Of a DNA stretch of 5,271 nucleotides, positions 1 to 5,271 are shown in pieces. The DNA is taken from assembly GCA_012798975.1 (NCBI GenBank), contig JAAZME010000221.1, forward strand, positions 1 through 5,271. Reading direction: 5' to 3'. Position 1 is the first letter of the stretch; each line of letters opens with the position of its first letter. The position numbers and the translations under genes were made by a program. The stretch comes from Gallicola sp. Its GTDB lineage: Bacteria; Bacillota; Clostridia; Tissierellales; Peptoniphilaceae. The notes below the pieces were generated by a model that was given only the letters and a program-made list of their open reading frames with translations, made no database searches and had not been told where the DNA came from.

Positions 1-200
1 AACCCTTGTCGGATTTCGAATCGAATCATGCAGTTCACGATTTTCATATAAACGAAGGTTTGACAGAATTCAGTGTAGACGGCAAAAACTTAGGGGAAAT
101 TATTTCCTTAATCAGCAAATATGATATTTTGACTTTGGAAACACAGCCTCCTACCCTTGAAGAATTATTTATGAGCCATTATGAAAGGACGATTCAATAA
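1..200 (+). CDS. ABC transporter ATP-binding protein, C-terminal end (5' part outside window)
   Basis: The frame is open from base 3 and ends with TAA at 198-200; no start lies in the window, so only about the last 65 residues are seen. The Walker, signature and switch motifs are all outside. What remains fits the small C-terminal domain of drug-export-type ABC ATPases (ABC-2 class). It has an alternating beta/alpha pattern (HDFHINEGLTEFSVDG, then a helix GEIISLISKY) and the hallmark ending PPTLEELFMSHYE, close to the usual E-P-T-L-E-E-L-F. It would energise the permease encoded immediately downstream: the stop TAA and the next gene's ATG share base 200, which implies translational coupling in one operon. 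Family assignment rests on the C-terminal signature plus the neighbour; substrate cannot be told. Confidence 0.88.
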   Translation, partial: PLSDFESNHAVHDFHINEGLTEFSVDGKNLGEIISLISKYDILTLETQPPTLEELFMSHYERTIQ

Positions 201-1798
201 TGAAACATCTCTTTTATAATACTGGAAGCATTATCGGTTTCATTTTAAAAAAAGACAAAATCAAGATTTTAATCTGGATCATCGCTTTAATTGCTTACGG
301 GGTCGGTTTTGTCCCTGTATTTCAAGGAATACTAGACACCTCTTCAAACTCTCAGGTTTTAGTGGACACGATGAAAAACCCTGCGATGATCGCGATGATA
401 GGCCCCGTCTTTGTAGAAGACAGCTATACTATCGGCTCTATCTATGCGAATTATATGATGGTTTTTTCAGCCTTAATCGCCGGAGCTATGAATATCTTCA
501 TCGTCTCAAGCAATACCAGAAAGGATGAAGAACTAGGAAGGACAGAACTCCTTCGGGCTTTACCTGTAGGAAGACTTTCTAATCTGTCAGCAAGTTTAAT
601 CATCGCCTTTTTTGCAAATCTAATCCTTTTACTAGCTACAGCTATAGGGATGTATTTTATTTCCCCTGATATTTATCTAAAGGGAGCGATTATCTTTTCA
701 GCTGGAATTTATGGATATGGATTTCTCTTTGCCTGTATCGTCTCTTTGTTAGGAGAAATTTTTACAAACAATAGAGCTGTAATGGGTGCAGGTTTTTTCC
801 TCTTGTTTTTAAGCTATATTTTAAGAGCAGTCGGCGACGTTTCGATGGAAGCATTGTCTTTAGTTTCTCCTCTTGGTCTTGTCACAAGAACAGAAAACTT
901 CGTCAACGATTATATATGGCCCTTTTGGATTTTGCTCCTCGAAATAATCCTAGTTGCACTTCTTTCATTTTTCTTTGCCAAAAACAGGGATCTCGGCAGC
1001 GGTCTCATTCCTGAAAGAAAAGGAAAATCTTCGGCATCCGTATTTCTTTCCGGGATAAAAACTTTTGCCTTTCGAATCAACCGCAGCGGCTTTCTTATTT
1101 GGGCTTTGGTCATTTTTATATTTTCTGGAATGTATGGCTCTGTGTTTGGAGATTTGGAAAACTATATCAATTCTTCTGATCTTTTGAAAAACATGTTTAA
1201 TGTACAAGGAGTCCACTCTTTGACAGAACAGTTTATTTCTTTGCTTATGGTGATTATGGCGATCATCACAACTATACCTTCCCTCGCTTTTCTTCACAGA
1301 ATAATCAGCGAAGAACATAAAGGTTTGAGCGAAGAAATATTAACAAAACCAGTCTCCCGTTATGAATATTTGTTTTCCTTTTTTATAATCTCTATATGCA
1401 CCGCCTTTATCCTGCAAGTCTTAGTAGCATTAGGATTTTGGTCTGTAGGAAGGATATATTTGGAAAATATACCCACTCTGGAAATATTTATAAAAGCAGC
1501 TCTTCTATACGTCCCTGCTATATGGCTTATGATCGGAGTCTCAACCTTTTTAATCGGCATCACTCCTAGATTTGCTTGGCTGAATTACATCTTTTTATGC
1601 TACAACTTTGTGATCGTCTATTTAGGGGATATGCTGGATTTCCCGGACATTTTAGGAGATCTTACTCCTTTTGGAAATGTAGTTTCCTATCCTTTAGAAG
1701 AAATTACTTGGGGAGCTTCTATTCTTATGACCGTTTTGTTTATTCTATTGTCTGCAGCAGGTTTTATCGGATATCGAAAACGCGACCTTATGAATTAG
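200..1798 (+). CDS. ABC exporter permease, large two-repeat type (COG3559-like, polyketide/drug exporter family)
   Basis: A complete 532-aa integral membrane protein with about 12 hydrophobic segments, for example near residues 22-42, 85-104, 130-152, 163-185, 195-210, 240-260, 297-312, 345-362, 391-412, 435-453, 460-476 and 506-524. Length and motifs fit the 'putative exporter of polyketide antibiotics' permeases: NPAMIAMIGP (60-69), a cytoplasmic loop with RKDEELGR-TELLRALPVGR (107-125), RAVGD (209-213), SPLGL (223-227) and RDLGSGLIP (263-271). A second copy of the loop motif, EEHKGLSEEILTKPVSR (371-387), marks an internal duplication, so one chain probably supplies both membrane halves. 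The start ATG overlaps the ATPase stop; AAAGGA at 184-189 is a plausible ribosome binding site 10 bases upstream. It presumably exports an amphiphilic drug or antibiotic with the upstream ATPase. Family is fairly sure, substrate unknown. Confidence 0.88.
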   Translation: MKHLFYNTGSIIGFILKKDKIKILIWIIALIAYGVGFVPVFQGILDTSSNSQVLVDTMKNPAMIAMIGPVFVEDSYTIGSIYANYMMVFSALIAGAMNIFIVSSNTRKDEELGRTELLRALPVGRLSNLSASLIIAFFANLILLLATAIGMYFISPDIYLKGAIIFSAGIYGYGFLFACIVSLLGEIFTNNRAVMGAGFFLLFLSYILRAVGDVSMEALSLVSPLGLVTRTENFVNDYIWPFWILLLEIILVALLSFFFAKNRDLGSGLIPERKGKSSASVFLSGIKTFAFRINRSGFLIWALVIFIFSGMYGSVFGDLENYINSSDLLKNMFNVQGVHSLTEQFISLLMVIMAIITTIPSLAFLHRIISEEHKGLSEEILTKPVSRYEYLFSFFIISICTAFILQVLVALGFWSVGRIYLENIPTLEIFIKAALLYVPAIWLMIGVSTFLIGITPRFAWLNYIFLCYNFVIVYLGDMLDFPDILGDLTPFGNVVSYPLEEITWGASILMTVLFILLSAAGFIGYRKRDLMN

Positions 1799-1824
1799 AA
1801 CAACCTTTCTAGCTTTACAACAAC

Positions 1825-1867
1825 AAAGTGCCGGAGACGAGTAAATCTCTTTCCGGCACTTTTCTTT
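1825..1867 (+). terminator. Rho-independent terminator after the ABC transporter operon
   Basis: A perfect 11-bp inverted repeat, AAAGTGCCGGA (1825-1835) and TCCGGCACTTT (1852-1862), encloses a 16-base loop and is followed by TCTTT. It starts 27 bases after the permease stop and fits a terminator for the ATPase-permease operon. The left flank has no good run of A, so it probably works mainly on the + strand. Confidence 0.85.
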
Positions 1868-1976
1868 GAATTATATTATCTTTTAAAATTCGTTCCATTA
1901 CCCCTTTCTATCAGTAAAGGTATGCAAAGTATAATTATCTTGATTATAGACTTGTTCCCGCTTTTTCGCTTTAGAA

Positions 1977-2003
1977 TTGAAACTTCTTCTAGTAAGTTAT
2001 AAA
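1977..2003 (+). promoter_or_regulatory. Weak candidate promoter for the degV-like gene
   Basis: TTGAAA (1977-1982) and TATAAA (1998-2003) resemble sigma-A -35 and -10 boxes, but the 15-base spacing is short. It lies about 85 bases upstream of the degV-like start and just upstream of a perfect inverted repeat. In such AT-rich DNA the match may be chance. Confidence 0.25.
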
Positions 2004-2013
2004 AACATTCTTT

Positions 2014-2041
2014 TTTCATAGTCCTATATGATACTATGAAA
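2014..2041. promoter_or_regulatory. Perfect 9-bp inverted repeat, candidate operator
   Basis: TTTCATAGT (2014-2022) and ACTATGAAA (2033-2041) are perfect inverted copies around a 10-base AT-rich centre. No T-run follows on either strand, so it does not look like a terminator. It lies 46 bases upstream of the degV-like ATG and 10 bases after a candidate -10 box, where a dimeric repressor could act. The size and symmetry would suit a TetR- or GntR-type dimer, but the binding protein is unknown. Confidence 0.45.
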
Positions 2042-2087
2042 TAAACGTAGTTCACGATACTTGCAAAATAAACCTTGGAGATAAAAT

Positions 2088-2941
2088 ATGAGTCAATTCA
2101 TTCTAGTTACAGAAAGCGGCGCCGATCTGCCGCAAAAATATATCGACCGCTTTAACATTAAAATCGTCCCTATGTATGTAAATTTTGGAGAAAACACCTT
2201 TAAAGATTCCGACATAAAAGCTGAAGATGTTTTTGATTATTATGAGAAAAACAAAATTTTACCTACTACCTCCGGATCAACCCCTAACGACTTTACAGAA
2301 ATCTTTAGAAATATTAACGAAACCTATCTCGATGCAGAAATCATATATATCGCCTATTCCTCAGTAACAACTGTTTCCTTAAACTCTGCGAGAATTGCTG
2401 CCGAGGAGTTTTCAAACGTTCATATGATCGACAGTAAAAACTGCACAGTAGGTCTTGGGACAGTTGTTATCGCTGCCGCAGAATATATAGAGAATAATCC
2501 CGGCGCAGAAGCTCAGGATATTATTCAATTTGTAGAAGAAATCAGAGAAAGAACGCGATTTGTATTCTTGCCCTACAGCTTATTGTATTTAAAAGCTGGA
2601 GGAAGAATTTCAAATGCCTCTTATATCGGAGCGATGCTCTTGAAATCTACCCCACGATCAATCTTGAAAACGGGTATCTGGTCGCTGGCTCAAAGTATCG
2701 GGGTAGTTTCAAAAAAGCCTACAAAAATATGATCGATAAATTTTTCAGCCGTTTTGAACTTGACCGGGAGACGATCCGCCTTGTAAAAGTGCACGGCTTA
2801 GAGAAAAAAGATATCATTGAAATCGAAACGATTCTAAAAGAACAAGGCGTAACGAAGACAGAATGGGTAGACGCCGGTGCGGTCATATCCTGCCACGGCG
2901 GACCTGGAGCTGTGGGGCTGGCAGGGATCGAAAATAAATAA
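2088..2941 (+). pseudogene. DegV-family fatty-acid-binding protein (FakB-like), broken by a one-base frameshift
   Basis: GGAG (2077-2080) lies 7 bases before the ATG. The first frame gives 186 DegV-like residues: TESGADLP (8-15), TTSGSTPNDF (60-69), YSSVTT (90-95), MIDSKNCTVGLG (113-124) and LKAGGRISNA (168-177). It then loses homology and stops at 2730-2732. From about base 2645 a second frame continues the family sequence (IYPTINLENGYLVAGSKYRG) to the C-terminal GAVISCHGGPGAVGLA and TAA at 2939-2941. Adding one A to the AAA at 2643-2645 restores 284 aa, the normal DegV length. FakB-type members bind a fatty acid and present it to the kinase FakA for phospholipid synthesis; Thr60/61 and Ser91/92 lie about where the carboxylate is held. 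No fakA is in the window. Either a recent pseudogene or a base-call error in an A-run. Confidence 0.88.
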
Positions 2942-2982
2942 TTTCCAGCAGCAATAAAGTCCGCATTCCTTTATTCATTGAC

Positions 2983-3035
2983 AAAAACTATTCCCATTGC
3001 CAAAACGAACTTCCGCTGCAATAGGAATACTTTTT
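2983..3035. terminator. Bidirectional terminator between the degV-like gene (+) and the tetR remnant (-)
   Basis: TATTCCCATTGC (2989-3000) pairs with GCAATAGGAATA (3018-3029) with one mismatch around a 17-base loop. Outside the stem, AAAAA (2983-2987) and TTTTT (3031-3035) give each strand a T-tract after the hairpin. It sits 41 bases after the degV-like stop and 46 bases beyond the end of the oppositely oriented tetR remnant, so it can end both transcripts. Confidence 0.75.
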
Positions 3036-3081
3036 ACATCTTTATACCTGTTCTAACAATGATCTCTCGACAAACAAAAAG

Positions 3082-3279
3082 TTAAACTTTATTCCATAAA
3101 GAGATATGATGGATTACCTTATACTGATAATGCTGATAAAATGTATTTCTGCTTATTCTTGCCTTTTCGCATAACTCTTTTACTGTAATCTTTTCAATAC
3201 TCTTTTTTTCAAGCAGCTCTAAGAAACTATGCGTAATATTTTCTTTTGTTTTAACCACTCTTAAATATATCTTTTCCAT
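3082..3279 (-). pseudogene. TetR/AcrR-family regulator, N-terminal DNA-binding half only (truncated)
   Basis: A 65-aa frame whose ATG at 3277-3279 has GGGAG seven bases upstream. Residues 10-52 are a typical TetR DNA-binding domain: helix 1 (KTKENITHSFLELLEKK), then ITVKELCEKARISRNTFYQHY (31-51), with the recognition helix in RISRNTFYQHY. Soon afterwards, near residue 53, the family pattern ends in YKVIHHISLWNKV and a stop. A normal member has about 180-200 residues with a C-terminal dimerisation and ligand domain. I found no continuation in the other frames, so this looks like a true deletion rather than a single frameshift. It follows the PF06541-like gene by 30 bases on the same strand and is probably cotranscribed with it. 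Without a dimer domain it is unlikely to regulate normally, although a small DNA-binding peptide cannot be excluded. Confidence 0.75.
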
Positions 3280-3309
3280 TTCTTCTCCCAGTACGTTTTA
3301 TAGCCATTT

Positions 3310-3870
3310 CTATGCTGCTATAAAAGAATAAATCATATCTAACAGAATTAAAAGTAGAAGCACTCCTGCGATAATCTTTGTTTTCCTTCTACCTATTTTC
3401 TTCACGATCTTTTCGAAAAAAGGTTGTACAAAATACAAAAACAGTACTCCTCCTAAACCGAATCGAATACTGGGACTAAGGGCAATCCTCCCTTGAAAAT
3501 TAAAGTCATAATCTATATAAGTCTGCCAAGGCCAGCTTCCCATAGTCCACTCTAGTATATAGCTTGTGAGAAGTTCTAGAAATGTTGCCGTAGCCATAGT
3601 CAAAAGAAAAACAGCCGGAATCAGAAGCAGCTTCTTTTTAATAGGCTTATTTCGAATCAGCCTATACCATAATAATACGAATACAATCCCCCCGACCCCA
3701 TAGATCGGCAGCCAAGGTCCAAATAAAACTCCCCTGTTGCTAAATCCCCACCGATAAATAATAACTTCAAGAATGGTTTCATATAAATAACCAATCCCTG
3801 CATATCCAAAGAAAAACAAGATATATTCAAAGATATTGTATACATGATGTTGTTTATTGTTTTTAATCAT
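3310..3870 (-). CDS. Putative ABC-transporter type IV membrane protein (PF06541, CmpB-like)
   Basis: A complete 186-aa membrane protein with about five hydrophobic segments (near 13-38, 47-69, 82-104, 137-152 and 165-183) and basic cytoplasmic-type stretches (KPIKKK 75-80, KKIGRRKTK 157-165). It carries the recognisable family signatures: FGYAGIGYLYET (21-32), NRGVLFGPWLPIYGVGG (45-61), FLELLTSYILE (97-107), DYDFNFQGRIAL (120-131) and a segment ending in VQPFFEKI (148-155). The family is common in Clostridia and is named as a putative ABC transporter component, but its biochemical role is not established. The start is well supported by AAAGGAGGTG (3876-3885) five bases before the ATG. A TetR-family remnant follows 30 bases downstream. 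No ATPase partner is adjacent on this strand. Confidence 0.85.
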   Translation of the reverse strand: MIKNNKQHHVYNIFEYILFFFGYAGIGYLYETILEVIIYRWGFSNRGVLFGPWLPIYGVGGIVFVLLWYRLIRNKPIKKKLLLIPAVFLLTMATATFLELLTSYILEWTMGSWPWQTYIDYDFNFQGRIALSPSIRFGLGGVLFLYFVQPFFEKIVKKIGRRKTKIIAGVLLLLILLDMIYSFIAA

Positions 3871-3899
3871 CTTAGCACCTCCTTTGTGTCCCTGTTTAT

Positions 3900-3925
3900 G
3901 GAAATTATAGCTGTCACATAATTCC
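3900..3925 (-). promoter_or_regulatory. Candidate -10 box inside an inverted repeat, upstream of the PF06541-like gene
   Basis: Read on the - strand, bases 3909-3904 are TATAAT, a consensus -10 box about 19 bases before the ribosome binding site. No good -35 hexamer is visible 16-18 bases further upstream. The box lies in an imperfect inverted repeat, GGAAATTAT (3900-3908) and ATAATTCC (3918-3925), with one extra base in one arm. A repressor bound there would block the promoter; the neighbouring TetR gene may once have supplied it, but that is inference. Confidence 0.4.
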
Positions 3926-4014
3926 AGTCTTTTCTAGTTCCTATCTATGTACCCATTTTGCTCCTGCAGATAGATATAGAAGCTGTTTTAAAATTGCACT
4001 GGTAAAAACTACTT

Positions 4015-4050
4015 AAAAAATAAAAGCACTTGCACGATGCAAGTACTCTT
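4015..4050 (-). terminator. Rho-independent terminator after the DNA glycosylase gene
   Basis: On the - strand, AAGAGTACTTGC (4050-4039) pairs with GCAAGTGCTTTT (4033-4022) over 12 positions including two G-U pairs, with a 5-base loop (4034-4038). The T-rich run TTTTATTTTTT follows (4025-4015, partly shared with the stem). It lies about 120 bases beyond the glycosylase stop. On the + strand the stem has mismatches and no T-run, so it acts for the - strand gene. Confidence 0.8.
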
Positions 4051-4167
4051 CAGAAGAAGAAATCGGTCTTTCTTTTATTTCTTTAAAGTATAGAGTAACT
4101 ATAAATACCTCCTCTACAGCTATTTAACCAATCTCAAATCCCGATATTCCCAACTCCTGCTCTTAAT

Positions 4168-4818
4168 TTACTTTTTAACCCTCTTTATCCCCGGATCTAT
4201 GACCTCAGGAAAATCTCCTTCAGCCAGTTCCCATAGGTAAAAACTCGCAATAGACCCATAGGGTGAATAGCGTTTTCTATATCTTTCAAATTTTGCTTTA
4301 TCTATTTTTCTGTGGCGATACAGCATTCTCATTCCCCGAAGTATCGCTAAATCTCCATAGCTGAGAATATCCGAACGCTGCATGCTGAAGGTCATAATCA
4401 TTTCAGCTGTCCAAGGACCGATACCCTCTATCTTAGACAGCTCTTTAATGACTTCTTCATCAGACATCTCATGCAATGCTGCCATACTAAAGGATTCCTC
4501 ATAGATTTGCTGAGCAAAATTTAATATATAGTCTGCTTTTTTAAAGGTAATACCGATAGACTGGAGTTCTTCTCTTGAAAGGCTGAGAATTTTTTCTGGA
4601 CTTATTTTTCCTAATTTCTCTTTTAACCGATTCCATATCGTATTTTGAGCCGCCATAGAAATCTGCTGCCCGATAATATGTCTTACAACAGATGAAAACA
4701 CATCCTCATCTACTGGGATCTCCAAATATCCTACATGATCTATAAGCTCTCCAAGTTTTTTATCTTTTGATTTTAAATAGTCTAACTCTTTTTCTCCATA
4801 CTGAAAAAGCAATACCAT
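4168..4818 (-). CDS. DNA-3-methyladenine glycosylase II-like base-excision repair enzyme (AlkA/HhH-GPD family)
   Basis: A 216-aa helix-hairpin-helix GPD glycosylase. It would cut the N-glycosidic bond of alkylated bases such as 3-methyladenine, starting base-excision repair in the cytoplasm. Seen directly: the core helix VVRHIIGQQIS (44-54), the hairpin LSKIEGIGPWTAEMIM (127-142) and the SYGDLAI stretch (153-159), whose Asp156 fits the conserved catalytic aspartate. The end YSPYGSIASFYLWELAEG (184-201) is typical of the family. The length matches short bacterial members that lack the extra N-terminal domain of E. coli AlkA. The start is uncertain: GGAGGG (4819-4824) directly abuts the ATG at 4818, which is too close, while TTG at 4812-4810 is six bases from it and would give 214 aa. 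It ends with its own terminator. No Ada-type regulator is nearby. Confidence 0.9.
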   Translation of the reverse strand: MVLLFQYGEKELDYLKSKDKKLGELIDHVGYLEIPVDEDVFSSVVRHIIGQQISMAAQNTIWNRLKEKLGKISPEKILSLSREELQSIGITFKKADYILNFAQQIYEESFSMAALHEMSDEEVIKELSKIEGIGPWTAEMIMTFSMQRSDILSYGDLAILRGMRMLYRHRKIDKAKFERYRKRYSPYGSIASFYLWELAEGDFPEVIDPGIKRVKK

Positions 4819-4824
4819 CCCTCC

Positions 4825-5094
4825 GTTATATAATGTGGTGTAGTGTTTATATCTTATCTTACTATTAGTTTTCTGAATATGTCCTGCTTATTCTCTTATA
4901 ACTCTATTCTTTATCCAAGTACAAAGCAGAGTATTCATTTTAATTATCCTTTAGCTGAATCTATCTGTCGTTCTTGTTCTTTTTTAATTGCATTCTCATT
5001 GTTTTTATATAATATTTTACAATGTTAATAGCATAATCCGATGCAACTATTGCTTGATATTTAATAATTATACTTATAACGATTAGACATTATT
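4825..5094. other. About 270-base AT-rich spacer without a recognisable gene
   Basis: No RNA gene or convincing coding region is seen between the glycosylase start and the rlmD-like 3' end. On the - strand a short open stretch (5024-4944) reads NNENAIKKEQERQIDSAKG before a stop. It looks like a charged protein tail but has no start or family match, so it may be gene debris. A 61-codon open frame on the + strand (4843-5028) has no ribosome binding site and looks accidental. The glycosylase promoter should lie here, but no clear -35/-10 pair stands out. Confidence 0.5.
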
Positions 5095-5271
5095 CTATTC
5101 TCTGTCCAAAAGTCCCACACTTTCCACATGTTTCGAGTTGCCTTGATAGCTATCAAAACTGCGTTCTCAACCCCTATGGTTAAGGGGAACATATCCACAC
5201 TCGTAGTTGGAAACATATCCAACATTGGCTCTCGTTTGTGGGAAGATATCAACGGTTTTGTCTGTTCGTGA
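5095..5271 (-). pseudogene. rlmD: 3' end of a TrmA/RlmD-type RNA (uracil-5-)-methyltransferase gene, split by a 99-base insert (5' part outside window)
   Basis: On the - strand the frame entering at 5271 reads SRTDKTVDIFPQT (to 5233). After 99 bases, in the same frame, comes KHVESVGLLDRE and TAG (5138-5095). Joined, they give D-x-F-P-x-T-x-H-V-E followed by a short tail. This is the C-terminal signature of TrmA/RlmD methyltransferases, which make 5-methyluridine in tRNA or 23S rRNA; the Glu of HVE is the proposed general base. As it stands, the frame runs into the insert, reads about 21 unrelated residues and stops at TGA (5169-5167), losing that Glu. The product is probably inactive unless the upstream part, beyond the window, or another copy compensates. 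Only about 25 family residues are visible, so TrmA versus RlmD is inferred from usual Firmicutes content. Confidence 0.6.
5134..5232 (-). repeat. 99-base insert with degenerate repeats of the VDMFP-coding motif; possible integration scar
   Basis: The insert lies between two CGA triplets (5232-5234 and 5134-5136) that split the methyltransferase motif. It holds two further versions of the host sequence GATATCTTCCCACAAACGAG: GGATATGTTTCCAACTACGAG and GGATATGTTCCCCTTAACC. On the + strand these show as AACATATCCA at 5188-5197 and 5212-5221 (period 24), with a diverged host copy AAGATATCAA at 5243-5252. One frame encodes LDMFPTTSVDMFPLT and then GVENAVLI, like a second methyltransferase C-terminus. 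Its ends are roughly inverted (CGAGAGCC and GGCAACTCG), and it contains a 14-bp palindrome. An attachment-site scar, a small mobile insert or local duplication would each fit; no recombinase is in the window. Confidence 0.5.

Noticed and set aside
910..1563. Open frames on the - strand inside the permease gene
   Set aside because: They lie opposite a well-supported membrane protein gene, have no family features, and are shadows of its codon pattern.
1576..1812. Out-of-frame + strand open frame over the permease 3' end
   Set aside because: It overlaps the real C-terminal coding region and has no recognisable protein features.
2640..2650. Programmed -1 ribosomal frameshift in the degV-like gene
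   Set aside because: The zero-frame codons CTC TTG AAA TCT do not form a slippery heptamer. DegV proteins are normally made from one frame, so a lost base is simpler.
2953..2975. AATAAAG/CTTTATT inverted repeat after the degV-like stop
   Set aside because: Seven A/T-rich pairs with no T-run after them; the stronger hairpin just downstream explains termination.
4107..4115. Strong ribosome-binding-like AGAGGAGGT on the - strand downstream of the glycosylase gene
   Set aside because: No ATG, GTG or TTG follows at a workable distance, and the nearby frames close within a few codons before the terminator.
5061..5252. A 63-aa - strand frame (MISSHKREPMLDMFP...) as a stand-alone gene
   Set aside because: It has no ribosome binding site. 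Its DMFP repeats are better explained as insert sequence within the split methyltransferase 3' end, which is supported in another frame.

Overview
The window looks like chromosomal DNA from a low-GC Gram-positive anaerobe, most likely a member of the Clostridia. The grounds are AT-rich sequence, strong GGAGG-type ribosome binding sites, Firmicutes-style terminators and the protein families present. No tRNA, rRNA, CRISPR array or complete insertion sequence is visible.

Left part (1-1867, + strand): the 3' end of an ABC transporter ATPase gene overlaps by one base a complete 532-aa permease of the large two-repeat exporter type (COG3559-like). The two would form one drug or antibiotic exporter. 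A strong terminator follows. Middle-left (1868-2941, + strand): a 220-base spacer with a perfect 9-bp inverted repeat leads into a DegV/FakB-type fatty-acid-binding protein gene. That gene is broken by loss of one A near base 2643; restoring it gives a normal 284-aa protein. A hairpin with T-tracts on both strands (2983-3035) separates it from the next, oppositely oriented pair.

Middle-right (3082-3925, - strand): a 186-aa membrane protein of the putative ABC-transporter type IV family (PF06541/CmpB-like) is followed 30 bases later by a TetR-family regulator reduced to its DNA-binding half. Right part (4015-5271, - strand): a 216-aa AlkA-like DNA-3-methyladenine glycosylase has its own terminator. 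Upstream of it lie about 276 bases with no recognisable gene, then the 3' end of a gene running off the window.

That last gene is the most interesting point. Its C-terminal codons read VDIFPQT and then, 99 bases later in the same frame, KHVESVGLLDRE-stop. Joined, these make the C-terminal signature of TrmA/RlmD-type RNA (uracil-5-)-methyltransferases. The 99-base insert carries two more degenerate copies of the VDMFP-T coding motif, several dyads and an in-frame stop. This suggests an insertion or integration scar in the 3' end of an rlmD-like gene. Three of the window's genes (degV-like, tetR-like, rlmD-like) thus appear broken, while the transporter and DNA repair genes look intact. I see no clearly new multi-gene system here.
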